NCBI GenBank assembly: GCA_035523995.1
Contig: DATKPQ010000045.1
Location: 1 to 64,000, forward strand
DNA length: 64,000 nucleotides
Direction of reading: 5' to 3'
Source of the DNA: JASHVB01 sp035523995
GTDB lineage: Bacteria; Pseudomonadota; Alphaproteobacteria; Acetobacterales; Acetobacteraceae
Position numbers and translations under genes: made by a program. The first letter of the stretch is position 1; every line of letters starts with the position of its first letter. This document shows, one piece after another, positions 1 through 7,873 of this stretch. The notes under the pieces were generated by a model. It had not been told where the DNA came from, ran no database searches, and saw only the letters and a program-made list of their open reading frames with translations.

Positions 1-115
1 CCAGGTCCCGGAAGCTGAGCTTGAAGCGCAGATACCACCGCACGCACAGGACAATGACCTCGCGGTCGAAGTGCCGCCCCTTGAACAGATCTTCCAAGCC
101 CAAGAACCTGGCCAC
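1..115 (-). pseudogene. IS6-family transposase, N-terminal fragment running off the left edge
   Basis: Read on the minus strand, a frame opening at a GTG near position 115 gives a peptide containing FKGRHFDREV, VRWYLRF and LSFRDL. This is the N-terminal signature of IS6/IS26-type DDE transposases (known for the family). The frame is open to the window edge, so the gene may continue outside. It lies back to back with a plus-strand piece of the same family starting near 130, so two copies or a rearranged copy are involved. No terminal inverted repeat was identified. The start codon is uncertain. Confidence 0.6.
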
Positions 116-129
116 CGCGCCGCCCCAAA

Positions 130-211
130 AAGCCAACGAACGGTCCGCACGATAACGGACCCACCCATTTGCACCAGAGCCGGCCTGGGGACAAGTGGCA
201 CAAGGATGAAG
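130..211 (+). pseudogene. IS6-family transposase, 5' exon fragment upstream of a group II intron
   Basis: This short plus-strand frame reads GPTHLHQSRPGDKWHKDE. It matches the segment around the first catalytic Asp of IS6 transposases (PGDxWHxDE). It stops exactly at 211, where the group II intron consensus GTGTG begins. The reading frame resumes after the intron at 1945 as FIRILGVQHYLWRAVDQDG: joining GATGAAG to TCTTCATTCGC gives DEVFIR, the family's usual sequence. The upstream end of the fragment is not defined. The fragment is not an independent gene. Confidence 0.65.
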
Positions 212-1944
212 GTGTGCTGCGAACGCACGACCAGCACTGGGAGTGCGGAGCTGCATGGAAAATGAGGATAGGCCCCTCGAAGCCGGCCGTCAGGGGTAGG
301 CTTCAAACGACCGCAAGCTGCGACGGTAAAGAGCCGTGGTGGTGAGCGTTGCGGAAAAGGCGGGACCTGATCCCGTCAGGTAAGGTTGAGAGAGACGAGC
401 GCAAGCGAACCGTTGATGACGTGTCGAAAAGTGCAAGACGATGTCGAAACCGGGTGGAATTCGTTAACCCGGGACGAGGCTGGGGGATGGCCTGATTTCT
501 GCCCAGGCGGCATCCGGCATAAAGGCGGCGTGACTCTGAACCAGGCTTCTATGTGGAACGCAGGAACCTGTCGCTCCGATGCGAAGGGAGAAATCCAAAT
601 AGGCGGACCCTACGAGGATGAGAGTACCGATGCGGGGCACAGGGGCGGAGCAACCCGTCGTAGTGATGAAGGTCCTGTAATGGGGCTGGAGCGAAGGGGT
701 TGCATTGTTCAGCTCTGGCCTGGGGGCAACCGGCGATGGGAGGACCCTCATGGATAGAGCAAAGCCGTATGACATTCCGAAAAGGGAAGTATGGGAAGCC
801 TATAAGAAGGTTAGAGCCAATCAAGGGGCGGCTGGCGTAGACGGCCAGACGATTTCAGACTTTGAGGTTGATCTTGGGAACAACCTCTACAAATTCTGGA
901 ACCGTCTGTCGTCTGGCAGCTACTTTCCGCCACCGGTGCGGCGGATCGACATACCGAAGAGCGATGGCAAGACGCGCCCGCTAGGAATTCCTATGGTCGC
1001 TGATCGCATCGCCCAGATGGTGGTCAAACGGCATCTGGAACCGTTGGTGGAGCCACAATTCCACCCCGATTCCTATGGATACCGGCCCGGCAAATCGGCG
1101 CTCGATGCGATCGGCATGGCACGGCAGCGATGCTGGCGTCGTGACTGGGTTCTTGATCTTGATATCAAGGCCTTTTTTGACAGCATCGATACGGAACTGC
1201 TGATGCGGGCGGTGCGCAAGCACACCGATTGCCCGTGGGCGCTTTTATACATCGACAGATGGCTGAAGGCCCTGATGCAGATGGCGGATGGGAGCATGAT
1301 CGGGCGAGAGAGAGGGACGCCGCAGGATGGAGTCATCAGCCCGCTCGTGGCCAATCTCCTTCTGCACTATGTGTTCGACTTGTGGATGCACCGAAACTTT
1401 CCGGACATACTGTTCGAGCGCTATGCCGACGATGCGATTTGTCACTGTCGGACTGAAGACCAAGCCACGGCACTGCGGACTGCTCTTGAGATGCGGTTTG
1501 CTGATTGCGGACTGACGTTGCATCCCGAGAAGACGAAGGTGGTCTATTGCAGGGATGAAAGTCGACGCGAAAACCACCCGACGTTTAAGTTCGACTTTCT
1601 TGGCTACGCTTTCAGGCCAAGGATGGTGAGCAAAAGGGCCGGGGGAATGAGCGTCTCGTTCAGTCCCGCAGTCAGCACAAAGGCGCTCAAGGCGATCCGT
1701 CGGGCCGTTCGGAGTTGGTCGATGCATCGACGAAGTGACAAGACCCTTGATGATCTCGCGTGGATGTTCAACTCGAGCATTCGCGGCTGGATCAACTACG
1801 CGCATCGCACGCCAGCAGCCTCGGCTGTTCGCCCATTGGGACCTGCTCTATGGAAGCGGCCGAACAACGGGAGCCGGATGATGCGAGAGTATCACGTCCG
1901 GTTCTGAGAGAGCGCGGGGCTGCAACTGCCTCGCGCCACTCGCC
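212..1944 (+). mobile_element. Group II intron inserted in an IS6-type transposase gene
   Basis: The 5' end reads GTGTGCTGCG, fitting the GUGYG start of bacterial group II introns. The region from 212 to about 750 has no credible gene and should fold as domains I-III. The intron protein is encoded from 750. Domain V is recognisable at 1871-1904 (GAGCCG...GCGAGAG...GTCCGGTTC), followed by a domain VI-like hairpin with GCGCGGGGC pairing to GCCTCGCGC at about 1912-1937. Both boundaries were placed by restoring the transposase frame across the junction (DE|VFIR). Precision is good at the 5' end and within a few bases at the 3' end. Length is about 1.73 kb, slightly short because the protein's C-terminal domain has lost sequence. 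Confidence 0.85.
750..1907 (+). CDS. ltrA: Group II intron reverse transcriptase/maturase with damaged X domain
   Basis: This is an LtrA-type intron-encoded protein of 385 residues that would reverse-transcribe the intron and assist its splicing. Visible RT blocks include VRANQGAAGVDG near the N-terminus, LDIKAFFDSID (palm Asp), QDGVISPLVANLLL, the catalytic YADD in RYADDAICHC, and FDFLGYAFRP. The ATG at 750 follows a GGGAGG-like ribosome site (GATGGGAGGACCCTC). The maturase domain begins normally (SSIRGWINY) and then changes register: the family's usual tail (IARQQPRLFAHWDLLYG) is present downstream but in the +1 frame. About 40-60 residues of the X domain also appear to be missing between the two. 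The stop therefore falls just behind intron domain V, which the reading frame overlaps. RT activity could survive, but maturase function is probably impaired. There is no endonuclease domain. Confidence 0.85.
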   Translation: MDRAKPYDIPKREVWEAYKKVRANQGAAGVDGQTISDFEVDLGNNLYKFWNRLSSGSYFPPPVRRIDIPKSDGKTRPLGIPMVADRIAQMVVKRHLEPLVEPQFHPDSYGYRPGKSALDAIGMARQRCWRRDWVLDLDIKAFFDSIDTELLMRAVRKHTDCPWALLYIDRWLKALMQMADGSMIGRERGTPQDGVISPLVANLLLHYVFDLWMHRNFPDILFERYADDAICHCRTEDQATALRTALEMRFADCGLTLHPEKTKVVYCRDESRRENHPTFKFDFLGYAFRPRMVSKRAGGMSVSFSPAVSTKALKAIRRAVRSWSMHRRSDKTLDDLAWMFNSSIRGWINYAHRTPAASAVRPLGPALWKRPNNGSRMMREYHVRF

Positions 1945-2411
1945 TCTTCATTCGCATCCTCGGCGTCCAGCACTATCTCTGGCGGGCGGTCGATCAGGAT
2001 GGCGTCGTGCTCGACATCCTCGTTCAGGCCCGGCGCGATGCCAACGCCGCGAAGCGCTTCTTCAAGCGGCTTCTAAAGAGTTTGCAATGTGTGCCGCGGG
2101 TGATCGTGACCAACAAGTTGAGGAACTATGAGCGTCGCTCAGCGTCAACTGCTTCCCGGCGTTGAGCACCGACAAAGCCGATCCTGAACAACTGGGCTGA
2201 GAACTCGCATCGACCGACGCGACGAAGAGAGCGGCAGATGCAACGGTTCAAATCAACCGAGCAAGCCCAGAACTTCCTTTCCGCTCACGCCTTCATCTAC
2301 GGTCACTTCCACCCACGTCGACACCAACTTCCCGCCCATGCCTATCATGTGATTCGGTCGGACGCTTTCAAACTCTGGCATCAGGATACTTGCGCCCGCT
2401 GCGCGCCATGA
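1945..2411 (+). pseudogene. IS6-family transposase, 3' part, frameshifted
   Basis: This is the continuation of the IS6-type transposase after the intron. The first frame runs FIRILGVQHYLWRAVDQDG, then LVQARRDANAAKRFFKRLL and PRVIVTNKLRNYE, ending at a stop near 2165. The C-terminal part reappears in another frame from about 2195: NWAENSHRPTRRRERQMQ, LSAHAFIYGHFHPRRHQL and LWHQDTCARCAP, with a stop at 2411. The usual second catalytic Asp (VTDKL in relatives) is Asn here (VTNKL), and the segment between the two frames is garbled. The copy is dead even apart from the intron. It abuts a truncated agmatinase-family gene on the other strand. Confidence 0.8.
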
Positions 2412-2776
2412 TCGGCACGACACGACTGCGCTCGGCTCCATACTGCCCGCGCCAAGTTAACGTGACAATGCCCCTGCTCCGTGTAACGCGCATGCGCGGA
2501 GGGATCGCCGATCTCGGCGCGGATAGGCTTGCCGTCATACAGCGTGCCGCCGAGGTCGAAATCATAGCGCTCCAGCCCGCGCACCAGCCGATCCGATGCC
2601 GCCCGCAGCGCGGTCGGGCCATTGCTCTGATCGTTGGTGATGTCCTCGTAGCTGTACGCCTGGGCATAGGGCACGCCGATAAACGCAATATCCGCCGCCA
2701 GCCCCTCCAGCGTCGTCACCGGCTCGGCAAACAGGAACGTGCTGGGCGAGCGCCGCGGCGGCTGAATTGGCGACAT
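2412..2776 (-). pseudogene. Agmatinase/arginase-family gene, N-terminal fragment
   Basis: About 105 N-terminal residues of an ureohydrolase (agmatinase/guanidinobutyrase-like) can be read: SPIQPPRRSPSTFLFAEP, then ADIAFIGVPYAQAYSYE, NGPTALRAASDRL and FDLGGTLYDGKPIRAEIGD. These match the substrate-loop and first-strand region of the family. The manganese-binding motifs (GGDH, DxHxD, SxDxDxxDP) are all missing because the gene breaks into transposase remnants at about 2411, with a nonsensical tail after CHVNL. The ATG at 2776 has a strong GGGGAGA site. It is the third gene of a minus-strand run behind the DUF1989 gene and the amidohydrolase, consistent with lost nitrogen-compound catabolism. 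The exact breakpoint is uncertain. Confidence 0.7.
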
Positions 2777-2803
2777 GCTTCTCTCCCCTGCTGATAACAC
2801 CGC

Positions 2804-3403
2804 TCAGGGGCGCCGCACGATCACCTCGATTGGCGTCGGTCCGAACCCGGCGGCCGGATTACTGCGTTGCGGACAGTTCGACAATATCCCGATCACCGGC
2901 TTCTCTGCGCGCAATTCGACATAGTCGCCGGCCTTCGACAGCCCGGCCTCGATCGCCATGCCGCCATCCTGCCGCACCGGCACGTTCATGAAGAAATTTG
3001 CGTTCGCCACGATATCGGCCGGGGACAGCGACCAGCACGCCAATTCTGCGACGAAATTCGCGTAGCAGGCGTGCGTGTCCTTCACCCCGTAGCGTGCGAA
3101 ATTGCTGAACGCGCTACAGCAGCCGCCGATCGTATCGTGGCGGCCGCACGTATCTTCGACGATGGTCAGCAATACCTCGGCACGTTCCGAATAAAGTCTC
3201 GTGCCTTTGCCGAGATAGATGTTGCCATTGATCTTCATCGTATTGGCGGCATTGTAGCGATGCACAGGCAGTTCCGCAGCGAACGCCAAAAAATCCACCG
3301 CCTGCTGGCCTTGCAGATCGACGATGCGGAGCAGATCGCCGGTTTCCAGGCGGGTGGAGAACCGGCCACCTGCGGCAATTGTTTGGCGCAGGATCTCCGG
3401 CAT
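2804..3403 (-). CDS. DUF1989 / urea carboxylase-associated family protein
   Basis: A 199-residue protein of the DUF1989 family, which includes the urea amidolyase-associated proteins UAAP1/2. Visible family features are GDLLRIVDLQGQQAVDFL near residues 21-40, a Cys-rich GGCCSAFSN segment, the DTHACYANF stretch, and NFFMNVPVRQDG. The biochemical activity is not settled; relatives sit beside urea carboxylase, transporters or amidohydrolases and are thought to act in urea or amide nitrogen metabolism. It starts 4 bp after the amidohydrolase stop, so the two are co-transcribed, and the ruined agmatinase gene follows. The context suggests a role in breaking down a guanidino- or ureido-type compound, which is an inference. 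Confidence 0.8.
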   Translation of the reverse strand: MPEILRQTIAAGGRFSTRLETGDLLRIVDLQGQQAVDFLAFAAELPVHRYNAANTMKINGNIYLGKGTRLYSERAEVLLTIVEDTCGRHDTIGGCCSAFSNFARYGVKDTHACYANFVAELACWSLSPADIVANANFFMNVPVRQDGGMAIEAGLSKAGDYVELRAEKPVIGILSNCPQRSNPAAGFGPTPIEVIVRRP

Positions 3404-3406
3404 CGT

Positions 3407-4669
3407 TCAGGCCGCCAGCAGCGCGGCCGTCGGGATCAGCGGGCTTTCCGCCTCGATCAAGCGCCCCGCCCGCAGCGCGAACGCCGGCTGCAGCATCATC
3501 GGCGCGATCACCATCTCGCCGCTGTTATCCGCCAACCGGAACCTGCCGTGAATCTGGTCCAATACGGAAACGTCGGCTTCGCGCCCCACCCGCAGCGACC
3601 CGATGCAATCCTCCATGCGCAACATCCGCGCCGGATGGCTGGTCACGGCTGCAACTACGTCCGGCAGCGTCATGCCCAGCGTCAGCAGTTCGGTCATCGC
3701 ATGGGTCAGGCTGAACGGCGCCACGCCAAAAAACGGATTATCGCTGCGACCGGCATCGCCGCCGTCGCTTGGCACGCGCACATTGTAGCCGTGCATGTCG
3801 GCGCCGAGCGTGTATGGCTGGATACCCGCCGCCAGCACGCGGCGCGCCATATCGAAGCTGAAATGCGAGCCGTGGCCCACATCGACAGTGACACCGCGTT
3901 CCAGCGCCGCCCACACCACCGGATGGACCTCACCGGTCTCACCGGAGATGAAACCGCCGGGATGGCGCGTGAACGGATGCGCCAAAATGTCACCCGCATC
4001 CAGCAACGGCACCAGCGCGGCCACCACATCGTCGGCGCTGACCTCTGCACCTTCCTTCACCGGCCAAAGCTGGCCGAGATGGATATATAGCGGCAGCCCC
4101 GCTTCACGCGAAACGCGCTTGGCGAGCTTGATCACCTCCAGGCCCCAGCGCGACACGCCACCGGTTTCCGCATGGCATTTGACGCCACGCACCAGTTCGG
4201 GATTCTCCTGCGCCGCCCGCACGGTGGCGCGAACGTCGATTTGCCCCGGCCCGTACAGCTCGGGATACAGATGCCCTTCCAAACCGCCAACCAGGTAGGT
4301 GGAGATGAAGCAGACCACGCGGCTTTGCGCTTGCTCCGCGATGAAATGTTTGAAGCCAGGCAGCGTCATGCAGCTCGGGCCGCCCTGATCCACCAGCGTG
4401 GTGACGCCGGACCGCACGCCGACCATATCGGGGTCCAGGCCGAACCGCCCGGTGACATGGAGATACACATGCGCATGGGTATCGATCATCCCGGCGATCA
4501 CCAGCTTGCCGGCGACATCGGTCACGCTCGCGGCAGTCGCGGCGGGAATGGCGGCCTCGATCGCAGCGATGCAGCCATCGCGTATCGCCACATCAGCAAT
4601 GCCGTCGAAGCCGGTCGCCGGATCGATGACATGGCCGCCACGCAGCAGCAGGTCGAATTGCCGGTCCAT
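3407..4669 (-). CDS. Amidohydrolase/deacetylase-family metallohydrolase
   Basis: A 420-residue TIM-barrel amidohydrolase. The metal site begins with MIDTHAHVYL (HxH motif) about 65 residues in. Further ligand candidates are the Lys in VRGVKCHAETGG, His in YIHLGQLW and ILAHPFTRH, and the Asp/His-rich GHGSHFSFD. The end (SHPARMLRMEDCIGSLRVG) is typical of the family. The arrangement resembles the annotated amidohydrolase/deacetylase group related to dihydroorotases; the substrate cannot be read from sequence. The ATG at 4669 follows GGGAGA; an upstream in-frame extension to 4753 looks like leader sequence and would overlap the divergent operon. It is the first gene of the minus-strand run with the DUF1989 gene. 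Confidence 0.8.
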   Translation of the reverse strand: MDRQFDLLLRGGHVIDPATGFDGIADVAIRDGCIAAIEAAIPAATAASVTDVAGKLVIAGMIDTHAHVYLHVTGRFGLDPDMVGVRSGVTTLVDQGGPSCMTLPGFKHFIAEQAQSRVVCFISTYLVGGLEGHLYPELYGPGQIDVRATVRAAQENPELVRGVKCHAETGGVSRWGLEVIKLAKRVSREAGLPLYIHLGQLWPVKEGAEVSADDVVAALVPLLDAGDILAHPFTRHPGGFISGETGEVHPVVWAALERGVTVDVGHGSHFSFDMARRVLAAGIQPYTLGADMHGYNVRVPSDGGDAGRSDNPFFGVAPFSLTHAMTELLTLGMTLPDVVAAVTSHPARMLRMEDCIGSLRVGREADVSVLDQIHGRFRLADNSGEMVIAPMMLQPAFALRAGRLIEAESPLIPTAALLAA

Positions 4670-4742
4670 GCTGTATTCTCCCTGGATTGCCGGCAATTGC
4701 GCGCCAGCCGGGTTCGTCAGTATACATACAATTAGTAAACGG
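4670..4742. promoter_or_regulatory. Divergent promoter region of the hydroxylase locus
   Basis: Only 73 bp separate the two start codons, so both promoters and any operator must lie here or inside the genes. The right half is unusually AT-rich for this genome (agtatacatacaattagtaaac at 4720-4741) and contains the palindrome GTATAC. A regulator site is plausible because the plus-strand operon carries its own, now frameshifted, MarR gene. No -35/-10 pair was assigned with confidence. Confidence 0.35.
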
Positions 4743-7088
4743 ATGGCAAGCATGGAATATGCAAGATCGGCTGGCCAGGGCGTCGGTCACGCCGTGCCGC
4801 GGCTGGAGGATGACCGTTTGCTCCGCGGCAAGGGCGAGTTCATCGCCGACATCCGGCTGCCGGGCATGCGCGAACTCGCCTTCGTGCGCAGCCCATTGGC
4901 ACATGCGCGCATCGGTGCCATTCGCAAGCCCGCAGGCGCAGAAGACGCAGTGCTTATCAATGCCGATCTTGTTGGCGTGCAGCCGATCGTTGCCAACTCA
5001 GGCCTGCCGGGATTCAAGACTTCGGTGCAACCGGTCCTGGCGCGGGACAAGGTGCGTTATGTCGGCGAACCGGTTGCTGTCTGCATCGCCGAGAGCCGCG
5101 CTGCGGCTGAAGACCTTGCCGCCGGGGTGGAAATCGCGTGGGAAGAGCTGCCGCCGGTGGTGGATATGCGCGCTGCTCTCGCCGCGCAGACGCGCGTGCA
5201 CGAGCATTGGCCGGACAACGTGTTCCTGGAGACGTTTGTCGAAGTAACGCCGGAACGCCTCGCGGCAGCGCCGATCGTGGAGCGCCGGCGGCTGCGCACT
5301 GCCCGGCAATGTATGTCGCCGATCGAGGGCCGTGGTGTGCTCGCCACCTGGGACCGGCGATTGGAACAATTGCTTCTTTATACCGCGACGCAGTTGCCCC
5401 ACATCGTGCGCACGGGTCTGGCCGGCTGCCTGGGATTGGACCAGGCGCGCATCCGCGTCGTCGCCCCCGATGTCGGCGGCGGTTTCGGCTACAAGGGCAT
5501 CCTGCTGGTCGAGGAAGTCTGCGCCGCCTGGCTCACGTGCCGCCTCGGCTATCCGCTGCGTTGGATCGAGGATCGCCGCGAGCAACTCACCGCCAATGCC
5601 AATTGCCGTGAGCATAACTACGATATCAGGGTCTACGCCGAAGCCGACGGCACGCTGATCGGCATCGAGGCGGAGGCCGTCGTCGATGCGGGCGCGTATT
5701 CGGCTTATCCGTTCTCCGCTTGTTTGGAAGCAGCACAGATCGCCAGTATTTTGCCCGGGCCTTACATGATGCAGGGCTATCGCTGCCGCACGTTCTCCGC
5801 TGCCACCAACAAGCCGCCGATCCTGCCCTATCGTGGCGTCGCCCGCGCTGGCGTCTGTTTCGCCCTGGAAGTGATGCTGGATGCCGTCGCCCGCACGGCG
5901 CACGTCGATCCGGTGGAGCTGCGGATGCGCAACCTGGTGCCTGCGGACCGCATGCCGTTCGACAACATAACCGGCAAGCATTTCGACAGCGGCGACTACC
6001 CTGCCTGCTTGCAACGTGCGGCCGCCGCGATCGACGTACCGGCAGTACGCCGGCGCCAGGCCGAATCAAACGGCACACATCGTATCGGCGTCGGCTTCGC
6101 GATCTTCTGCGAGCAAGCCGCGCACGGCACGTCGGTCTACGCCGGCTGGGGCATCCCGATGGTGCCGGGATTTGAACAAGCGGTGGCACGCATGACTCCG
6201 GATGGCGGGCTGGAACTGCGCGTCGGCATCCAATCGCACGGCCAGGGGCTGGAGACGACGTTGGCGCAGGTGGCGCATGAGATTCTTGGTATCCCGCTTG
6301 CCGCGGTTCGCGTGGTGCATGGTGACACTGCGTTGACGCCCTATTCCACCGGCACCTGGGGATCGCGTTGCATGGTGATGGCCGGTGGCGCGGTGGCCGC
6401 TGCATGCACCGAACTGGCCGAGCGCATCGCGCGAGTCGGCGCGCACCTGTTGCAGACCACCGCCGATTCGGTGCGTGTGGACAACGGGGTCGTTGCGGGA
6501 CCAGGCGGCGGCGTGCCGATCGCCGACGTGGCGCGCACCTGGTACCTGCGCCCGCAGGATCTGCCAGACGGCGTCGCACCGGGAGGCTTGGAGGTGACCT
6601 CCGGCTATAAGCCGCTGCGCGACAGCGGCACGTTCAGCTACGCCGCGCATGCCGCGGTGGTATCAGTGGATACCGAGCTCGGCGACGTGCGCATCCTGGA
6701 CTACGTGGTGTGCGAGGATGGCGACCGCCTGGTCAATCCGATGATTGTCGATGGCCAGGTCGTCGGCGGCACCGCCCAAGGCATCGGCACCGCGCTGTAC
6801 GAGGAAATGCCGTTCGACGCCTATGGTCAGCCTGGTTCCGCCACGCTCGCCGACTACCTGCTGCCGGGCGCCACCGAGGTGCCGGATATCCGCATCGACC
6901 ATATGGAGACGCCCTCGCCGCTCTCGTTCTTCGGCCAGAAGGGCATCGGCGAAGGCGGCGCCATCGGGCCGCCCGCGGCGATCGCCAATGCGGTGAACGA
7001 TGCGCTGGCACCACTCGGCGTCGAGATCGCCGAATTGCCGATCACGCCGCGCCGCATCCTGGCCGCTTTGCTTGCGCATACGGCATGA
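4743..7088 (+). CDS. Xanthine dehydrogenase-family molybdopterin-binding large subunit
   Basis: A 781-residue catalytic subunit of a molybdenum hydroxylase. The N-terminal part has GHAVPRLEDDRLLRGKGEF and VRYVGEPVAVCIAE, the usual domain-1 signatures. The molybdopterin part shows DVGGGFGYKG, IQSHGQGLETTLAQVAHEI, and near the end IGEGGAIGPPAAIANAVNDA, whose Glu is the general base in this family. The CO-dehydrogenase loop AYRCSFR is absent; the equivalent place reads PYRGVARAG, so this is not a CO dehydrogenase. The substrate is unknown, and the neighbouring amidohydrolase hints at a nitrogen heterocycle (inference). ATGs at 4743 and 4752 are both possible; 4743 was chosen. The stop overlaps the next gene's ATG (ATGA). 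Confidence 0.88.
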   Translation: MASMEYARSAGQGVGHAVPRLEDDRLLRGKGEFIADIRLPGMRELAFVRSPLAHARIGAIRKPAGAEDAVLINADLVGVQPIVANSGLPGFKTSVQPVLARDKVRYVGEPVAVCIAESRAAAEDLAAGVEIAWEELPPVVDMRAALAAQTRVHEHWPDNVFLETFVEVTPERLAAAPIVERRRLRTARQCMSPIEGRGVLATWDRRLEQLLLYTATQLPHIVRTGLAGCLGLDQARIRVVAPDVGGGFGYKGILLVEEVCAAWLTCRLGYPLRWIEDRREQLTANANCREHNYDIRVYAEADGTLIGIEAEAVVDAGAYSAYPFSACLEAAQIASILPGPYMMQGYRCRTFSAATNKPPILPYRGVARAGVCFALEVMLDAVARTAHVDPVELRMRNLVPADRMPFDNITGKHFDSGDYPACLQRAAAAIDVPAVRRRQAESNGTHRIGVGFAIFCEQAAHGTSVYAGWGIPMVPGFEQAVARMTPDGGLELRVGIQSHGQGLETTLAQVAHEILGIPLAAVRVVHGDTALTPYSTGTWGSRCMVMAGGAVAAACTELAERIARVGAHLLQTTADSVRVDNGVVAGPGGGVPIADVARTWYLRPQDLPDGVAPGGLEVTSGYKPLRDSGTFSYAAHAAVVSVDTELGDVRILDYVVCEDGDRLVNPMIVDGQVVGGTAQGIGTALYEEMPFDAYGQPGSATLADYLLPGATEVPDIRIDHMETPSPLSFFGQKGIGEGGAIGPPAAIANAVNDALAPLGVEIAELPITPRRILAALLAHTA

Positions 7089-7873
7089 AGCCGGCGCCGT
7101 TCGAGTTGCTGCGTCCGCCAACGCTCGGAGTGGCCGTCGCCATGCTGGCGGAAACGGGGGCGGAGGCACGTGTGCTCTCGGGCGGTCAATCGCTCGGGCC
7201 GATGTTGAATCTGCGCGTGGTGCAGCCACGAGTGCTGGTCCAGATCAATCATCTGCCGGCTCTTGCCGGCGTCGCCGAAACGGCGGAGGCTATCGTGTTG
7301 GGCGCTTGTGTAACGCATGCCGCCATCGCCGCCGGACGCACGCCGGATTTGGGTGACGGCTGGCTTGCGCGGATTGCCGGCGCCATCGCCTATCAGGCCG
7401 TGCGCAATCGCGGCACAATCGGCGGCAGCCTGTGCCACGCCGATCCGGCCGCCGACTGGGTGATCGTGCTGACCGCGCTCGATGCGAGTGTGGTGTTGCA
7501 ATCAACTGCCGGCATACGGCGCATGAGGTTGCACGACTTTGTCGCCGGCCCCTACGCGACCCGCTTGGCGGCCGGCGAAATCCTCGCCGCGGTGAACATT
7601 CCGCAGCGATCCGCCGGCGCAACATGGCGTTATGCCAAGGCCTGTCGCAAACCGGGCGAATTTGCCCACGCAATGGGGGCCTTGCTCCTTGCCGGTACGA
7701 CCAGGCGGCTGGTCATCGGCGCGTTGGGCACCAGGCCGCTGTTGCTAACGGGTGAACAAGTCAGCTTGGATGGGGCTGACGCCGCGCTGGCCGGATTGGA
7801 TGCGGTGGACCGCCACATGCAACTGACCGTGGTGCGCCGACTGCTACAGGATGCCGACGCATGCGCCGCGTAA
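7085..7873 (+). CDS. FAD-binding subunit of the molybdenum hydroxylase
   Basis: A 262-residue CoxM/XdhB-like subunit that would pass electrons between the iron-sulfur clusters and an acceptor through FAD. Both flavin loops are clear: SGGQSLGPMLNLR near residue 35 and RNRGTIGGSLCHADPAAD near residue 110. The C-terminal half is the usual CO_deh_flav_C-type domain. It starts inside the stop of the large subunit and overlaps the iron-sulfur subunit by 13 bp, so subunit synthesis is translationally coupled. The length is slightly short for the family (usually 270-290 residues). Confidence 0.88.
   Translation: MKPAPFELLRPPTLGVAVAMLAETGAEARVLSGGQSLGPMLNLRVVQPRVLVQINHLPALAGVAETAEAIVLGACVTHAAIAAGRTPDLGDGWLARIAGAIAYQAVRNRGTIGGSLCHADPAADWVIVLTALDASVVLQSTAGIRRMRLHDFVAGPYATRLAAGEILAAVNIPQRSAGATWRYAKACRKPGEFAHAMGALLLAGTTRRLVIGALGTRPLLLTGEQVSLDGADAALAGLDAVDRHMQLTVVRRLLQDADACAA

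Noticed and set aside
1..211. Complete IS6 element with terminal inverted repeats
   Set aside because: The characteristic ends could not be found and the two transposase pieces point in opposite directions.
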